Assembly: GCA_900184925.1 (NCBI GenBank)
Contig: FXYJ02000002.1
Span: 124,001-188,000, forward strand
From: Ruminococcaceae bacterium HV4-5-B5C
GTDB taxonomy: Bacteria; Bacillota; Clostridia; Oscillospirales; Acutalibacteraceae
Direction of reading: 5' to 3'
DNA length: 64,000 nucleotides
Positions 43,211-51,712 of the stretch are shown in pieces. A model generated the notes under the pieces. It made no database searches. It had not been told where the DNA came from and was given only the letters and a program-made list of their open reading frames with translations. A program made the position numbers and the translations under genes. How positions within the stretch are numbered: position 1 is the stretch's first letter; each line of letters starts with the position of its first letter.

Positions 43211-43247
43211 GGAAATCACACAGCTTTGGCTGTGTGATTTCCTTTTT
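43211..43247 (+). terminator. Hairpin with T-run overlapping the recombinase 3' end
   Basis: A 14-bp perfect stem (43211-43224 with 43229-43242) with TTTG loop is followed by TTTTT on the plus strand. The recombinase stop on the minus strand lies within the stem, so the element may end both the plus-strand cassette and the minus-strand gene. Confidence 0.65.
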
Positions 43248-44499
43248 GTCTGCCAAAGCTGCTTTTGTATGGTGCTAATTCATACAGTATTGGCATTTCG
43301 ACTTTTCCAATGAAATTGAAGTAAAAATCAACCTTCTGCGTCTTGCCTTCTGCCGTTTCCTCGCGATGGTGCACCACGATTTTGTCAATATAGTGCCGCA
43401 AAACCTCTGGCGTAAGTTCGTTGATGGAGGTGTACTTGTGAACCATTTTTAGAAATCTATTCACATTCATTTGGTGCGTATTGTCGCTGTCCACTACCTT
43501 TTGCAATGCTGCCGCTTTCGCGTCCAGCTCCGCTTGCTCGTCTGTATACTTCTTTGACATTTTAAGGAACACGTTTTCCGGCAGCACGCCAAGCGTCCTA
43601 TCCTCGTAAAGCTGCGTGAACAGTATTTCAAGTTCGGACTGCCGCCCGGTGATGCGCCCCAGCTCCTTCATGTTTCGTTCCTGTTCAAGCTGTATCAGCT
43701 TGTATTTTTCAGAAACGACAATCTTTACAAACTCGTCCTCGTAATCCCTCGCAAACCGCGTTACACGCGCAATCATCTGCAACGTGGCTTCCATAATGGT
43801 ATCTACCCGAATGTGGTGCGAGAGTGGGCAGAGCGTTTTGCTGGTGCGGTTATTGCCGCAGGAAAAATAGTGATTGGCGTTGTTTGGATAGGTAAGCTTG
43901 TAGTGAAGGTTTTTACCGCAATCGGCGCAAACCAAATACCCGGCCAGCATGTGCTTTGGTACTTCCTTTGGACTGCGCATCTTGGTTTTGGCAAAGGTCT
44001 GCTGAACCTGTTCAAAGGTATCGCGGTCGATGATGGGCTGATGTACATTTTGGTGGATAGACCATTCTTCTTTGGGATTTTTCAGCCTGTCCTTTAGCTT
44101 GTAGGAACGGCTGTAGGTTTGGAAATTAACCACATCCCCGCAATACTTCTGGTTTTTGAGCATGATGCTGATGGTGCTTGTATTCCAGAAATAATTGCCG
44201 CGCTCCACATGCTGCTGTGGCTTCCGCAAGCCTTTCACCATCATGTATACCGTGGGGATAAACACTTTATCTTGCCGCAAAATATCTGCAATGCGGGGTA
44301 AACTGTTTCCCTGTAGCTTCAAGGCAAAAATGCGCTTTACTACCTCGGCGGCTTCCTCGTCCACTTCCCAAAACATAGACTTCTCATCCCACTTGTAGCC
44401 ATAGGGCGGCTGGCCGATGGGCTTGCCCTGCTTATCCAGCGTAGTGTTAGTGGAACGGCGCTTGCGGCTGATGTCTTTAGCGTACCATTCGTTGAACAT
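43216..44499 (-). pseudogene. Serine recombinase lacking its catalytic domain
   Basis: The 427-residue frame begins at FNEWYAKDISRKRR, the segment that normally follows the resolvase domain of large serine recombinases. It then shows the recombinase domain (GYKWDEKSMFWEVDEEAAEV), a zinc beta-ribbon (LVCADCGKNLHY ... FSCGN) and the coiled coil. The catalytic N-terminus of about 150 residues with the serine is absent, and a stop lies just upstream of the first ATG. The truncation point at about 44.5 kb is also where the GC-rich conjugative element begins. It is most likely a remnant cut by insertion or recombination. Confidence 0.82.
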
Positions 44500-44609
44500 G
44501 CGTTATTCGGGAAGGTGAAAACGAAAAGGCAAAAACTCAGTATTCATGCGGGTTTGCGGCGAAGTGGCTCTCGGCCAAACCCTCTCTCAAACCTGAAAAA
44601 ACCGGCTGA
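44496..44609 (+). pseudogene. Possible 3' remnant of a plus-strand gene at the ICE junction
   Basis: A 37-codon open frame without a start runs from the recombinase truncation point to a TGA at 44607-44609. Its codons look protein-like (end KPSLKPEKTG) and GC composition changes here. It could be the tail of an element gene whose 5' part was lost at the same junction, or chance. Confidence 0.25.
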
Positions 44610-44631
44610 ATGACGAATTGCATATCATTTT

Positions 44632-44662
44632 AGGACGTTCCTGCTGATGGAACGTCCTTTTT
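44632..44662 (+). terminator. Terminator upstream of parA
   Basis: A 10-bp perfect stem (44632-44641 with 44649-44658) with 7-nt loop is followed by TTTTC, 28 bp before the parA start. It insulates the ICE operon from upstream transcription or acts as a leader attenuator. Confidence 0.7.
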
Positions 44663-44689
44663 CTATTTCAGCGGGAGGTGAAAAATCAC

Positions 44690-45508
44690 ATGACCAATGT
44701 AATTGCCGTTGCCAACCAAAAAGGCGGCGTCGGCAAGACTACGACTTGCGCCAACCTCGGCATCGGGCTGGCGCGGGAAGGAAAAAAGGTGCTTCTGGTA
44801 GACAGCGACCCACAGGGTTCTCTGACCATCAGTTTGGGCAATCCCCAGCCCGACCAACTGTCCGTGACGCTGGTAACAGTGATGGGCAAGGTTCTGAACG
44901 AGGAGCCCATCGACCCCGGAGAGGGACTATTACACCACGATGAGGGCGTAGACCTGATGCCCGCCAATATTGAGCTTTCCGGCATGGAGGTTTCTCTCGT
45001 CAACGCCATGAGCCGTGAAAAAATTCTGAAGCAATATCTGGACGGCGTGAAGCGCCAATACGATTATGTGCTTCTGGACTGTATGCCCTCGCTTGGGATG
45101 CTGACCGTTAATGCGCTGGCCGCAACCGACAGCGTTCTTATTCCCGTTCAGGCTCAGTACCTTCCGGCCAAGGGCCTTGAACAGCTTTTGCAGACGATCA
45201 ACAAGGTGCGGCGGCAGATCAACCCCAAGCTCAAAATCGACGGTATTCTTCTGACAATGGTGGACAGCCGTACCAACTATGCCAAAGAAATCAGCGCCCT
45301 GCTGCGGGATACCTACGGCTCAAAGTTGAAAGTGTTTGATGTGGAGATACCTCACTCCGTCCGTGCCGCCGAAATCAGCGCGGAGGGCAGGAGTATTTTC
45401 GCCCACGACCCGAAGGGCAAGGTTGCCGAGGCATACCGGGAGCTGACGAAGGAGGTGTTAAAAATTGAAAAGCAGCGCCAAAAACATAAGTCTGAACAGC
45501 TACGATGA
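44690..45508 (+). CDS. parA: ParA-family partition ATPase of the ICE
   Basis: This is a MinD/ParA-type ATPase of 272 residues. It has the deviant Walker A NQKGGVGKTTT near the start, VLLVDSDPQGSLT, the Walker B LLDCMPSLGML and the ParA signature LIPVQAQYLPAKGLEQLL. With the overlapping ParB it probably stabilises the excised circular form of the element. I choose the ATG at 44690 with GGGAGGTG 10 nt upstream; a GTG at 44678 overlaps that site. It is the first gene of the element's operon. Confidence 0.93.
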   Translation: MTNVIAVANQKGGVGKTTTCANLGIGLAREGKKVLLVDSDPQGSLTISLGNPQPDQLSVTLVTVMGKVLNEEPIDPGEGLLHHDEGVDLMPANIELSGMEVSLVNAMSREKILKQYLDGVKRQYDYVLLDCMPSLGMLTVNALAATDSVLIPVQAQYLPAKGLEQLLQTINKVRRQINPKLKIDGILLTMVDSRTNYAKEISALLRDTYGSKLKVFDVEIPHSVRAAEISAEGRSIFAHDPKGKVAEAYRELTKEVLKIEKQRQKHKSEQLR

Positions 45509-46403
45509 TATTTTCTCCACGGAGGAAACCCGTGAGGACGCCAAGCGGGAAAAGGTCACGGATATGCCGCTTTCGGAGCTGCATTCGTTCCCCGACCATC
45601 CGTTTCAGGTGCGGGACGATGATGCGATGAAAGAAACCGTGGAAAGCATCAAGGAATACGGCGTGTTGGTTCCCGCCATTGTCCGTCCCCGCGCGGACGG
45701 CGGCTATGAGCTTATTTCCGGCCACCGGCGCAAACACGCCTGCGAACTGGCGGGGCTTCCCACCATGCCGGTCATCGTCCGCAATCTGGATGATGACGCC
45801 GCGACCATTATCATGGTTGACAGCAATATTCAGCGTGAAAATATCCTGCCGAGCGAGCGGGCGAAAGCATACAAAATGAAGCTGGACGCCATACGGCGTC
45901 AGGCTGGCAGACCGTCCAAAGAAAATTCTGTCCAAGTTGGACAGAATTTTCAGGGTAAGACTTCCCGTGATCTCTTGGCTGAAAATTCTCCGGACAGTTC
46001 CACGCAAATCCAGCGGTTTATCCGGCTGAATGAGCTGACACCGCAGCTTCAGCAGATGGTGGACGATAAGAAAATCGCCATGACCCCCGCTGTGGAGCTG
46101 TCGTACCTCAAACCGGAGGAACAGACACTTTTGCTCGACACCATCGAAAGCGAACAAGCCACCCCTTCTCTTTCACAGGCTCAGCGGCTGAAAAATTTCA
46201 GTCAGGAGGGCCATTTGAACGAGGACAGTATGCTTGCCATCATGTCGGAGGAAAAGAAGCCGGAGAAAAACGACCTGACTATCAAGGCTGATAAGCTCCA
46301 GAAATATTTTCCCAAGTCGTACACCCCGCAGCAGATGGAACAGGTCATCATCCGGCTATTGGACGGATGGCAGAAAAAGCGGCAACGGGATCAGGAAAGG
46401 TAA
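45465..46403 (+). CDS. parB: ParB/RepB/Spo0J-family partition protein
   Basis: The 312-residue protein has the ParB N-terminal CTPase/nuclease-like domain (LHSFPDHPFQVRDD, VLVPAIVRPRADGGYELISG, HRRKHACELAG) and the NIQRENILPSERA box. A central helix-turn-helix region and helical C-terminus follow. It starts at TTG 45465, preceded by AAGGAGGTG, and overlaps parA by 44 bp. A 31-bp near-continuous palindrome lies inside the coding region at 45921-45951. It should bind parS-like sites on the element. Confidence 0.9.
   Translation: MKSSAKNISLNSYDDIFSTEETREDAKREKVTDMPLSELHSFPDHPFQVRDDDAMKETVESIKEYGVLVPAIVRPRADGGYELISGHRRKHACELAGLPTMPVIVRNLDDDAATIIMVDSNIQRENILPSERAKAYKMKLDAIRRQAGRPSKENSVQVGQNFQGKTSRDLLAENSPDSSTQIQRFIRLNELTPQLQQMVDDKKIAMTPAVELSYLKPEEQTLLLDTIESEQATPSLSQAQRLKNFSQEGHLNEDSMLAIMSEEKKPEKNDLTIKADKLQKYFPKSYTPQQMEQVIIRLLDGWQKKRQRDQER
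45921..45951. repeat. Long palindrome inside parB
   Basis: Perfect 15-bp arms (GAAAATTCTGTCCAA and its complement) surround a single G. They encode the linker between the CTPase-like and HTH regions. Such symmetry is unusual in coding DNA and is more AT-rich than its surroundings. It may be a parS-like binding site, a hairpin that modulates expression, or the trace of a small insertion. Confidence 0.6.
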
Positions 46404-46416
46404 TAACCGTCGTTTC

Positions 46417-46443
46417 AGGCGTTCCGAAAGGGACGCCTTTTTT
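46417..46443 (+). terminator. Terminator after parB
   Basis: A 9-bp stem with one wobble (46417-46425 with 46430-46438) and GAAA loop is followed by a T-run, 14 bp past the parB stop. Confidence 0.7.
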
Positions 46444-46469
46444 CATGTCTGAATAAAGGAGGAAACCGC

Positions 46470-47057
46470 ATGACAATTGAAAAAATCAACGAAAGCAAAG
46501 GTAAAAAGGAGGATAAAAAGCGAAAACGCAAATGGCCGTACATTCTTGCGATTCTTCTGCTGTTGCTGCTTCTCCTGCTGCTTTTATTACGGAGCTGCGG
46601 AAATCAGCACCCCTGCCCGAACCCGCCGCCGTCCAGTTCCGTTCCCTCATCGTCGGTACCGTCGCTGGACGATATCGGGAGCGCGGAGCCGGGAAGCGGC
46701 AGTTCCCCGTCGCGGCAGGAAATCCTGTCCCGGCTTCAAAAGCAGGAAGTCACCGTCACCGACAAGGTGAGCGCGCAGGCGTCTTTTTCTAACGGGGCCA
46801 AAGGCAGCACCGGAACATGGGAAGTGGAAAACCCGTCCTCCAACACCGTCGTTATGCAATGTGAAATTGTGCTGAACGGCAAAACCATAGCAAAATCCGC
46901 GCCGATCTATCCGGGGCAGCACATCGACGGACTCTCTCTTTCCAAGCAAGTTTCATCCGGAAATTACAGCGTGACCGCAGCAATCAAGTATTATAACAAA
47001 ACGACCAAGGCTTACCTCGGTATGGCCGACTATAAAATCCATCTTTCCGTTTCGTAA
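46470..47057 (+). CDS. Single-pass membrane-anchored surface protein
   Basis: The 195-residue protein has a basic N-terminus, one transmembrane segment with an unbroken run of leucines (about 24-40), and a Pro/Ser-rich linker (PPPSSSVPSSSVPS). An outer domain of about 110 residues follows, with beta-strand character (GTWEVENPSSNTVVMQCEIV). It is not a recognised family. The outer domain resembles an immunoglobulin-like fold. It is the first of three consecutive surface-protein genes in the ICE, suggesting contact with recipient cells or the envelope. Confidence 0.65.
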   Translation: MTIEKINESKGKKEDKKRKRKWPYILAILLLLLLLLLLLLRSCGNQHPCPNPPPSSSVPSSSVPSLDDIGSAEPGSGSSPSRQEILSRLQKQEVTVTDKVSAQASFSNGAKGSTGTWEVENPSSNTVVMQCEIVLNGKTIAKSAPIYPGQHIDGLSLSKQVSSGNYSVTAAIKYYNKTTKAYLGMADYKIHLSVS

Positions 47058-47104
47058 TCAGCCGGACGGTCCGGTTGATATAAAAATTTGTAGGAGGTTT
47101 TCAA

Positions 47105-47695
47105 ATGAAAAACAGTTTCAGAAAGGTTCTTGCGGGCATCGTCACCTTTGCCGTATTCGGCGTGTCAGCTGCGGTTCCGGCGTTCGCCGCCGACAAGACC
47201 GACACCGGCACAGGCAGCGTCACAGGCAACGTGACAATCAACGGCTCCATCTCGCCGCTGACCATTTCTGTCACCCACCCGATCAACGTGGCCTATGCCA
47301 TCAGCCCGGACGCCGAAACCTTTACCGCGCCCGACATCACAGTGACCAACAACACTAAAGTCGCGGTGATCGCCACGGTGGAATCCCTGAAAGCCGCTTC
47401 GGGCGGCTCTCTTACCTTCACCGACGTTGATCCGTCCGCAAAAGCGTGGCGCTCGCTCAACCTCGCGGATTCCAAAAAGTACATTGCGCTCGGCATTGCG
47501 GCAAAAGGCAATTCCGGCTGGAACAGCGGATACAGCACTTCCACCCATTGGGCGGTGAACGATTCGCCGTTGCAGGTCGGGACGCTGAATCCGAACACTT
47601 CCGGCGCGCTGTCCATGACGGCAGACTACGGCCTTGCGTTCGACGGAGCGTACACGGCCAATCATCAGCTTGTTTTCCAGTTCCTGCTTGCATAA
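47105..47695 (+). CDS. Secreted beta-rich protein, ICE surface module
   Basis: The 196-residue protein has a classical signal peptide (cleavage probably after AFA, residue 28). The mature domain begins TGSVTGNVTINGS and contains ISVTHPINVAYAISPDAETF and ITVTNNTKVAVIATVESLKA. The same domain recurs at the C-terminus of the next gene (about residues 476-620). No LPxTG or other anchor is seen. The pattern recalls WxL-like or pilin-like surface proteins, but no WxL motif is present. AGGAGG precedes the ATG. Confidence 0.7.
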   Translation: MKNSFRKVLAGIVTFAVFGVSAAVPAFAADKTDTGTGSVTGNVTINGSISPLTISVTHPINVAYAISPDAETFTAPDITVTNNTKVAVIATVESLKAASGGSLTFTDVDPSAKAWRSLNLADSKKYIALGIAAKGNSGWNSGYSTSTHWAVNDSPLQVGTLNPNTSGALSMTADYGLAFDGAYTANHQLVFQFLLA

Positions 47696-47762
47696 AAACA
47701 TAAGCGCGGGAATCGGCCGGGATTTTCCCGGCCAACCTTCCACGCGAAAGGGGGATTTTTAT

Positions 47763-49625
47763 TTGAGGCAATCATTCAGGCGCTTCTTTCTCGTCCCGCT
47801 GCTTGCCGCCGGGATTCTGCTGTCCGGCGCTTCACCCGCACTCGCGGCCTCCGCCGCGTCGGTTTTGACACTGACCGCGACGCCGAACCCGTCCGGGAAT
47901 TATGTGGCGCTCAACTGGACGAACAGCGACAAAAGCCAGCCGTACAGCTACATGCTCTATTCCAAATCCGCGCATGAATCGACCTTCCAGAGCATTCCCG
48001 CCAAAGACCACGCGAAGGTTCTGAACATCTATCCCGTCGTCGCGCCGACCGTTTCCTTTACGACATGGGACGGCAAGAGTTACACCCTGCCAAAGTCGGC
48101 GTCTCTTAAAATGTGGATGGAAACGCCTAACGAGTACGATTCCAAAGGCTACGGCAAGGGCCTCATTTCCGTGGATATCGTGTCGATTTCCGATTTTAAC
48201 GCCAACCCGGACGTTTACCTGAAAAACGCGGACGGCACCTACAAATACGACGTGCTGTATTTCGGCGCGTGGGATGCTTTTGCAAGTCAGGATTTGACCA
48301 CTGCGGCAGAGAGTAAAACCGACGCTTTTATCAAGACCGGGCGCGGCGTTCTGTTCGGGCATGACACGATGGTAGACAACGATCAAATTTCCATGCCGAA
48401 CTTTTTCAAACTGGCCCATTACTGCGATATTCAGACCATCCCGCATTACACGGTGCTCGGCAGCTCACAGATCAAAGTAACCAAGAAGGGTCTACTCACC
48501 GATTACCCGTGGAAAATCGGGGACGTAGGGACGGTTCTGAATGTTCCGATGTCCCATTCCAATCAGCTTGCTTTCGGGGATGTGTGGATGACGTATCAGC
48601 CACCCTACACCTATAGCGGCAGCGCAGAAGCCACCGGCCAGAATGGACAAGGCACCAACACCTTTTATCTGACAAGCTGGTCGAACTGTGCCATGATCCA
48701 GACCGGCCACTCCAACGGCGAGGCGACGCCGGACGAGCAGCGTGTTACGGCAAACACCCTGTTTTACCTTGCGCAGATCACGACCGACACAAGCTGGAAC
48801 GACCACAAGGGGCAAGATTTGGACGCACCGGACAAGCCGGTCATTTCTGGCGTCACGCACAATTCCGGCCGGACGCAGTACACCGTCAACTATTCTTCGC
48901 AGGACAACGCCACCGGGTATCAATATTATGTGGAGGCCACCGGACAGAACGATGGCATGAAATATGATTCTCCGGTTGTTTCCACCTCTTTGGAAACCGG
49001 GATGAAAGGCTATTCCATTGTCGTGGACAACAATCCCGATACCGTTCCGGACGGAAGCATTACGACCACATCGAACAGCTACACTTTTTTCCGCCCGTTC
49101 GGCAGCAGCTTTTACATCCATATCGCCGCCGTGGACAAGGCTGGGAACGTTTCGGCTGTCGCGCACTTCCATACAGATGAACTCGTCTCCGTGACGCATC
49201 CGGTCAGTATCGGCTATTCCATCGACCCGAACAGCAGTACGCCGTTCACCGCGCCGGATATTCCGATCACTAATCATTCCACTTTCCCCGTCCGGGTTTC
49301 CGTCGCGGGACTGAAAGCAGTCTCCGGAATCGGTGACACCGCCCCCACGTCCTATTCGGACTGGAACAGTCTGACGGCGGCGCAGACCGGAAGCGGAATC
49401 GCGCTCGGCGTGGGAATCAACCAAACAGCCGTTTCAGGCTGGACGGCGGTTGACCGAACGACGCCCGTTTACACGGGTGATTTTGCGTCGGAGGTCCCTT
49501 TGGGAACGCTCGGCGCAAACGGAGCATCCGGGAATCTGGCACTTACCGCCAAATTCGGTTTGGCTTGGGCAAACGCGCGAACCGTTTCCCATGAACTGAT
49601 ATTAAACTTCACAATTACCGATTAA
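47763..49625 (+). CDS. Large secreted protein, DUF5057-like with shared C-terminal domain
   Basis: The 620-residue protein starts at TTG 47763 (AAAGGGGG upstream) with a signal peptide ending near LAASA. The N-terminal two thirds resemble DUF5057-type surface proteins: a segment like YDVLYFGAWDAFASQDL, then GRGVLFGHDTMVDNDQ. A fibronectin-like middle part (ISGVTHNSGRTQYTVNYSS) follows. The C-terminal domain from SVTHPVSIGYSIDP matches the small secreted protein encoded just upstream. A Thr/Gly-rich composition and lack of transmembrane helices point to an extracellular role, perhaps in mating contact; this is inference. Confidence 0.7.
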   Translation: MRQSFRRFFLVPLLAAGILLSGASPALAASAASVLTLTATPNPSGNYVALNWTNSDKSQPYSYMLYSKSAHESTFQSIPAKDHAKVLNIYPVVAPTVSFTTWDGKSYTLPKSASLKMWMETPNEYDSKGYGKGLISVDIVSISDFNANPDVYLKNADGTYKYDVLYFGAWDAFASQDLTTAAESKTDAFIKTGRGVLFGHDTMVDNDQISMPNFFKLAHYCDIQTIPHYTVLGSSQIKVTKKGLLTDYPWKIGDVGTVLNVPMSHSNQLAFGDVWMTYQPPYTYSGSAEATGQNGQGTNTFYLTSWSNCAMIQTGHSNGEATPDEQRVTANTLFYLAQITTDTSWNDHKGQDLDAPDKPVISGVTHNSGRTQYTVNYSSQDNATGYQYYVEATGQNDGMKYDSPVVSTSLETGMKGYSIVVDNNPDTVPDGSITTTSNSYTFFRPFGSSFYIHIAAVDKAGNVSAVAHFHTDELVSVTHPVSIGYSIDPNSSTPFTAPDIPITNHSTFPVRVSVAGLKAVSGIGDTAPTSYSDWNSLTAAQTGSGIALGVGINQTAVSGWTAVDRTTPVYTGDFASEVPLGTLGANGASGNLALTAKFGLAWANARTVSHELILNFTITD

Positions 49626-49653
49626 GCCAGTCACATGGAAGGGAGTGATACAA

Positions 49654-50535
49654 ATGGCGGTTTTTCGTGTGGAACGGACGCGGGGCTACACGGTCATGAG
49701 CAACCATCATCTGAAAAACAGGGCCTTGTCCCTGAAAGCGAAAGGGCTGTTGTCCATGATGCTCTCCCTTCCGAACGATTGGGATTACACCACGCGGGGC
49801 CTTGCCTCCATCTGCCGTGAAGGAGTGGACGCCATCGGAAAAGCGCTCAAAGAGCTGGAAAGCGCGGGCTATATGGAGCGCCGCCAGCTTCGCGGTAAAG
49901 ACGGACGCATCACGGATACCGAGTACACCATCTATGAGCAGCCGCGCAAGCCGCCGGGTACGCCTTTACCGGATACGGATTCACCAGATACGGAAAAGCC
50001 GTATCTGGATAACCCGGATATGGGAAAACCGGATACGGAAAAGCCTGCGCAATTAAATACTAAGGAAACTAATATCCCTAAAAAATTAAATATGTATGGA
50101 TTAAATCCGTATCAATCCAATCCGGCAGACCAAAAGCCGGAAGCCGGTGTTCCGGCTGATTCGATGGATTCGACGGATGCCTACCGCGAAATCATTAAGG
50201 AGAATATTTCCTACGACGTCCTGCGGCAGAAATGCGACCCGGAAAGGCTGGACGAAATCGTGGGCATCCTGCTCGACACCGTGTGCAGCCGGAAAAAGGA
50301 AATCCGGATCGCCGGTGAGGATATGCCCGCCGAAACGGTAAAAAGCAGGCTTTTGAAGCTCGACGACAGCCACATCGAATACGTGCTGGAGTGTTTGGAC
50401 AAAAACACCACCGATGTCCGCAATATCCGAAGTTACATTCTGACCGCGCTGTATCAGGCTCCGACCACCATCAGCAGCTACTACTCGGCGCTGGTCAATC
50501 ACGACATGTACGGAAGCGGCCCGCCCGGACGGTAA
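49654..50535 (+). CDS. Replication-initiator-like protein (RepA_N/DUF6017 type)
   Basis: The 293-residue protein starts with a winged-helix domain like RepA_N initiators and ICE helix-turn-helix proteins (YTVMSNHHLKNRALSLKAKG, LPNDWDYTTRGLASI, LKELESAGYMERR). A central linker holds a five-residue repeat (PDT-x-x), then a C-terminal DUF6017-like domain (YREIIKENISYDVL ... SYILTALYQAP). It probably initiates replication of the excised circle. The linker DNA consists of five 15-bp units followed by an AT-rich stretch, a plausible origin. GGGAGTGA precedes the ATG at 49654. Confidence 0.75.
   Translation: MAVFRVERTRGYTVMSNHHLKNRALSLKAKGLLSMMLSLPNDWDYTTRGLASICREGVDAIGKALKELESAGYMERRQLRGKDGRITDTEYTIYEQPRKPPGTPLPDTDSPDTEKPYLDNPDMGKPDTEKPAQLNTKETNIPKKLNMYGLNPYQSNPADQKPEAGVPADSMDSTDAYREIIKENISYDVLRQKCDPERLDEIVGILLDTVCSRKKEIRIAGEDMPAETVKSRLLKLDDSHIEYVLECLDKNTTDVRNIRSYILTALYQAPTTISSYYSALVNHDMYGSGPPGR
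49969..50110 (+). repeat. Five 15-bp repeats plus AT-rich stretch inside the initiator gene
   Basis: Units related to CCGGATACGGAA start at 49969, 49984, 49999, 50014 and 50029, an exact 15-bp period; the third reads in the opposite sense (CCGTATCTGGAT). They are followed by about 55 bp of AT-rich DNA (50050-50105) within a GC-rich gene. RepA_N plasmids are known to keep their origin inside the initiator gene, so this is a candidate origin of the ICE. Confidence 0.5.
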
Positions 50536-50593
50536 ACGTCCCGCGCGGGCTGTTTTTTGTACCCGACAAAAATCGGAAAGGAGTAATTTTACC

Positions 50594-50959
50594 ATGAAAC
50601 GACCCCTCGCATACATCACCGCCCCGTGGAGTGCGGATGAAATGGAAAATACCGAGGACGCGGCGCGGTACTGCCGCAAGATCTACGACGCGGGCTTTTC
50701 GCCCATTTGCCCGATCCTGTTCCTGCCGCTTTTTCTCAACGACGCCATTCCGCAGGAACACAAGGACGGCATCGACATTGCCTGCAACTTTCTGCGCCGC
50801 GCTCATGTGCTGGTGGTCTGCGGCAGAAACGTGGACGAAACTGTGAAAAACGACATCGCCACGGCGGAACAGCTGCACATCACCGCCACCACGCTGGACG
50901 GCATCCTGACCGTCAAGGGACAGGGCCGGGAAAAAGACGCGGAAAAGGAGCGGAGGTAA
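50594..50959 (+). CDS. DUF4406/DUF7768-like protein
   Basis: The 121-residue protein resembles nucleoside 2-deoxyribosyltransferase-like proteins common in ICEs and phages: LAYITAPWSADEMENTEDAA, CPILFLPLFLNDAIPQEHKDG and a Rossmann-like core VLVVCGRNVDE. The catalytic status is uncertain. It has GGAAAGGAG before the ATG and lies between the initiator and the transfer genes. Confidence 0.7.
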   Translation: MKRPLAYITAPWSADEMENTEDAARYCRKIYDAGFSPICPILFLPLFLNDAIPQEHKDGIDIACNFLRRAHVLVVCGRNVDETVKNDIATAEQLHITATTLDGILTVKGQGREKDAEKERR

Positions 50960-50960
50960 C

Positions 50961-51251
50961 GTGCCGGATTATCAGAAAATGTACCACTCGCTGTTCAACG
51001 ACGTGACCGACGCTATCGCAAAGCTCCAGCGGGCGCAGCAGAAAACCGAGGAAATGTACATGGACAGCAAGGAAACCGTTCTTACCCCTTTTCTGAAAAA
51101 GAGCGAGGAAAAAGGCCGGACAGCCGGTCCGACGGGAAACCGGCCCCGGCAAAGGAAAAGCCGCCTTCCCATGATGAACGGTGACGGATGGCAGCTTCCT
51201 CATGACAGGAGGTGTTTTGTTTGCAGGAAGAAATTGAAAATCGTTCCGTGA
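50961..51251 (+). CDS. Small conserved ICE protein
   Basis: The 96-residue frame starts with GTG and GGAGG. Its first 50 residues (MPDYQKMYHSLFNDVTDAIA, then helical and Gln/Glu-rich) are a familiar small helical protein of Tn1549-type elements. The last 40 residues are basic and Pro/Arg-rich and overlap the next gene by 31 bp. No function is known. The unusual tail may reflect a frameshift relative to relatives. Confidence 0.6.
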   Translation: MPDYQKMYHSLFNDVTDAIAKLQRAQQKTEEMYMDSKETVLTPFLKKSEEKGRTAGPTGNRPRQRKSRLPMMNGDGWQLPHDRRCFVCRKKLKIVP

Positions 51252-51712
51252 CGCTTATTATCAGCGGCGCGAAGCTCACGGGCCGGGTGCTTAAAGCAGC
51301 GATTGCCAAGTATCTGGCCCACCGGAAGGAGAAGAAAAACGCCAAGGCCCTTGCCGGTCCCGTGGTCCCACACGGCAGGCAGACGGTGAAGCAGCTCGTC
51401 GGGCAGAACGCGGGCGTGTCGAACATGGAGATTACCGACAGCAACATCCGTTCCTTTGACCGCGTGGCTCGGAAATACGGCGTGGACTACGCCGTCAAGC
51501 AAGACCACAGCGTGTCGCCGCCCAAATATCTCGTCTTTTTCAAGGCGCGGGACGCGGATGCGCTTACCGCCGCTTTCACCGAGTTCACGGCGAAAACGGT
51601 GAACCGGGCGAAAAGGCCCTCCGTCCTCTCGCGGCTCCGTCAGTTCAAAGATCTGGTCAAGGCGAATACCGTTGACCGGGTGAGACATAAGGAACAGGAG
51701 CGGGCGCGATGA
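51221..51712 (+). CDS. PcfB/DUF3801-family conjugation protein
   Basis: The 163-residue protein matches DUF3801/PcfB, accessory proteins that bind the relaxosome or coupling protein in Gram-positive conjugation. Conserved segments are TLIISGAKLTGRVLKAAIAK near the N-terminus, MEITDSNIRSFDRVARKYGV and KYLVFFKARDADALTAAF. I prefer the TTG at 51221, 8 nt after AGGAGG; a GTG at 51212 overlaps that site. It overlaps virD4 by 4 bp (ATGA), as is usual for this pair. Confidence 0.85.
   Translation: MQEEIENRSVTLIISGAKLTGRVLKAAIAKYLAHRKEKKNAKALAGPVVPHGRQTVKQLVGQNAGVSNMEITDSNIRSFDRVARKYGVDYAVKQDHSVSPPKYLVFFKARDADALTAAFTEFTAKTVNRAKRPSVLSRLRQFKDLVKANTVDRVRHKEQERAR

Noticed and set aside
49969..50040. The 15-bp periodic repeats as a CRISPR array
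   Set aside because: Units are contiguous without spacers and code for a five-residue repeat in an expressed gene; no CRISPR array was seen anywhere in the window.
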